NCBI GenBank assembly: GCA_947176615.1
Contig: CAMWRO010000218.1
Span: forward strand, 1-5,222
DNA: 5,222 nucleotides
Direction of reading: 5' to 3'
Source of the DNA: an uncultured Porphyromonadaceae bacterium
GTDB lineage: Bacteria > Bacteroidota > Bacteroidia > Bacteroidales > Muribaculaceae
Under the pieces are notes generated by a model. That model made no database searches, was not told where the DNA came from, and saw only the letters and a program-made list of their open reading frames with translations. This document shows, one piece after another, positions 5,125 to 5,222 of the stretch (positions are counted from its first letter, which is position 1; each line of letters begins with the position of its first letter). Made by a program: the position numbers and the translations under genes.

Positions 5125-5222
5125 GATGTTGTTGTTGAATTGGTGTCTGAAATGTTTATGGATCATGGTATTAATGCGTCGCAACAGCAATCTGACAAGA
5201 TTACTTCATTGAGATGTTGTGG
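5037..5222 (+). repeat. 89-bp tandem repeat, two units and the start of a third
   Basis: Unit 1 is 5037-5125 (89 bp), unit 2 is 5126-5213 (88 bp), and a third starts at 5214 and is cut by the window end. Units 1 and 2 differ by about six substitutions and one single-base gap. Each contains GAATTGGTGTCTGAAATG, GCGTCGCAACAGCAATC and a mini-hairpin with loop GACA (5100-5113, 5189-5202). The period is not a multiple of three, so a repeat protein is not encoded in one frame. Confidence 0.85.

Noticed and set aside
5027..5212. 61-codon plus-strand frame at the right end
   Set aside because: It starts at TTG, runs through the 89-bp tandem repeat, and shifts frame between units, so its second half does not repeat the first. 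This is not expected of a real repeat protein.

Overview
The window looks like a chromosomal segment of a Bacteroidales bacterium, possibly Muribaculaceae (inference). The evidence is a Bacteroidetes-type promoter (ATTG, 20 bp spacer, TAACTTTG) ahead of the sugar transporter, start codons preceded by A/T-rich sequence with no Shine-Dalgarno, and a gene set (an FHS-type sugar transporter and a GYF_2 plus CD225 small membrane protein) typical of that phylum. Codons in the three housekeeping-type genes are fairly GC-rich; the intergenic regions and the transposase region are clearly AT-richer.

Layout. Positions 1-920 (minus strand) hold nadA, quinolinate synthase, missing its last residues at the window edge. 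Positions 921-1723 hold no gene. This is an AT-rich stretch filled with TTATCAACA-like 9-mers in both orientations and with nested inverted repeats, and it is the best candidate here for a replication origin or another multi-site protein-DNA complex. A rho-independent terminator (1724-1763) closes the minus-strand gene at 1791-3116, an FHS/FucP-family sugar transporter. A 255-bp intergenic region follows, with the transporter promoter on the minus strand and a weaker promoter candidate on the plus strand. It leads to a 166-residue GYF_2-CD225 membrane protein (3372-3872, plus).

From 3885 to the window end the character changes. An intact IS200/IS605-like HUH (Y1) transposase (4357-4803) sits inside a dense field of hairpins. 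There are two hairpin families. One is long, with a GGTTGCG/CGCAACC core (three copies). The other is a mini-hairpin with stem AATCY/RGATT and a GNNA or GNA loop (eleven copies). Both families show compensatory base-pair changes. Long and short hairpins occur as paired units, one unit is doubled into a 210-bp mirror arrangement centred near 4061, and the transposase is bracketed by imperfect inverted arms of about 165 bp (4141-4305 and 4955-5124). The right arm runs into an 89-bp tandem repeat cut by the window end. This resembles a REP/RAYT system (a REP-associated tyrosine transposase with its hairpin repeats), but I recognise neither hairpin family, and it is the most promising novelty in the window.

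The genes do not form one pathway. nadA serves NAD biosynthesis, the transporter serves sugar uptake, the GYF_2-CD225 protein has no known role, and the transposase is a mobile or domesticated element in the gap downstream of it.
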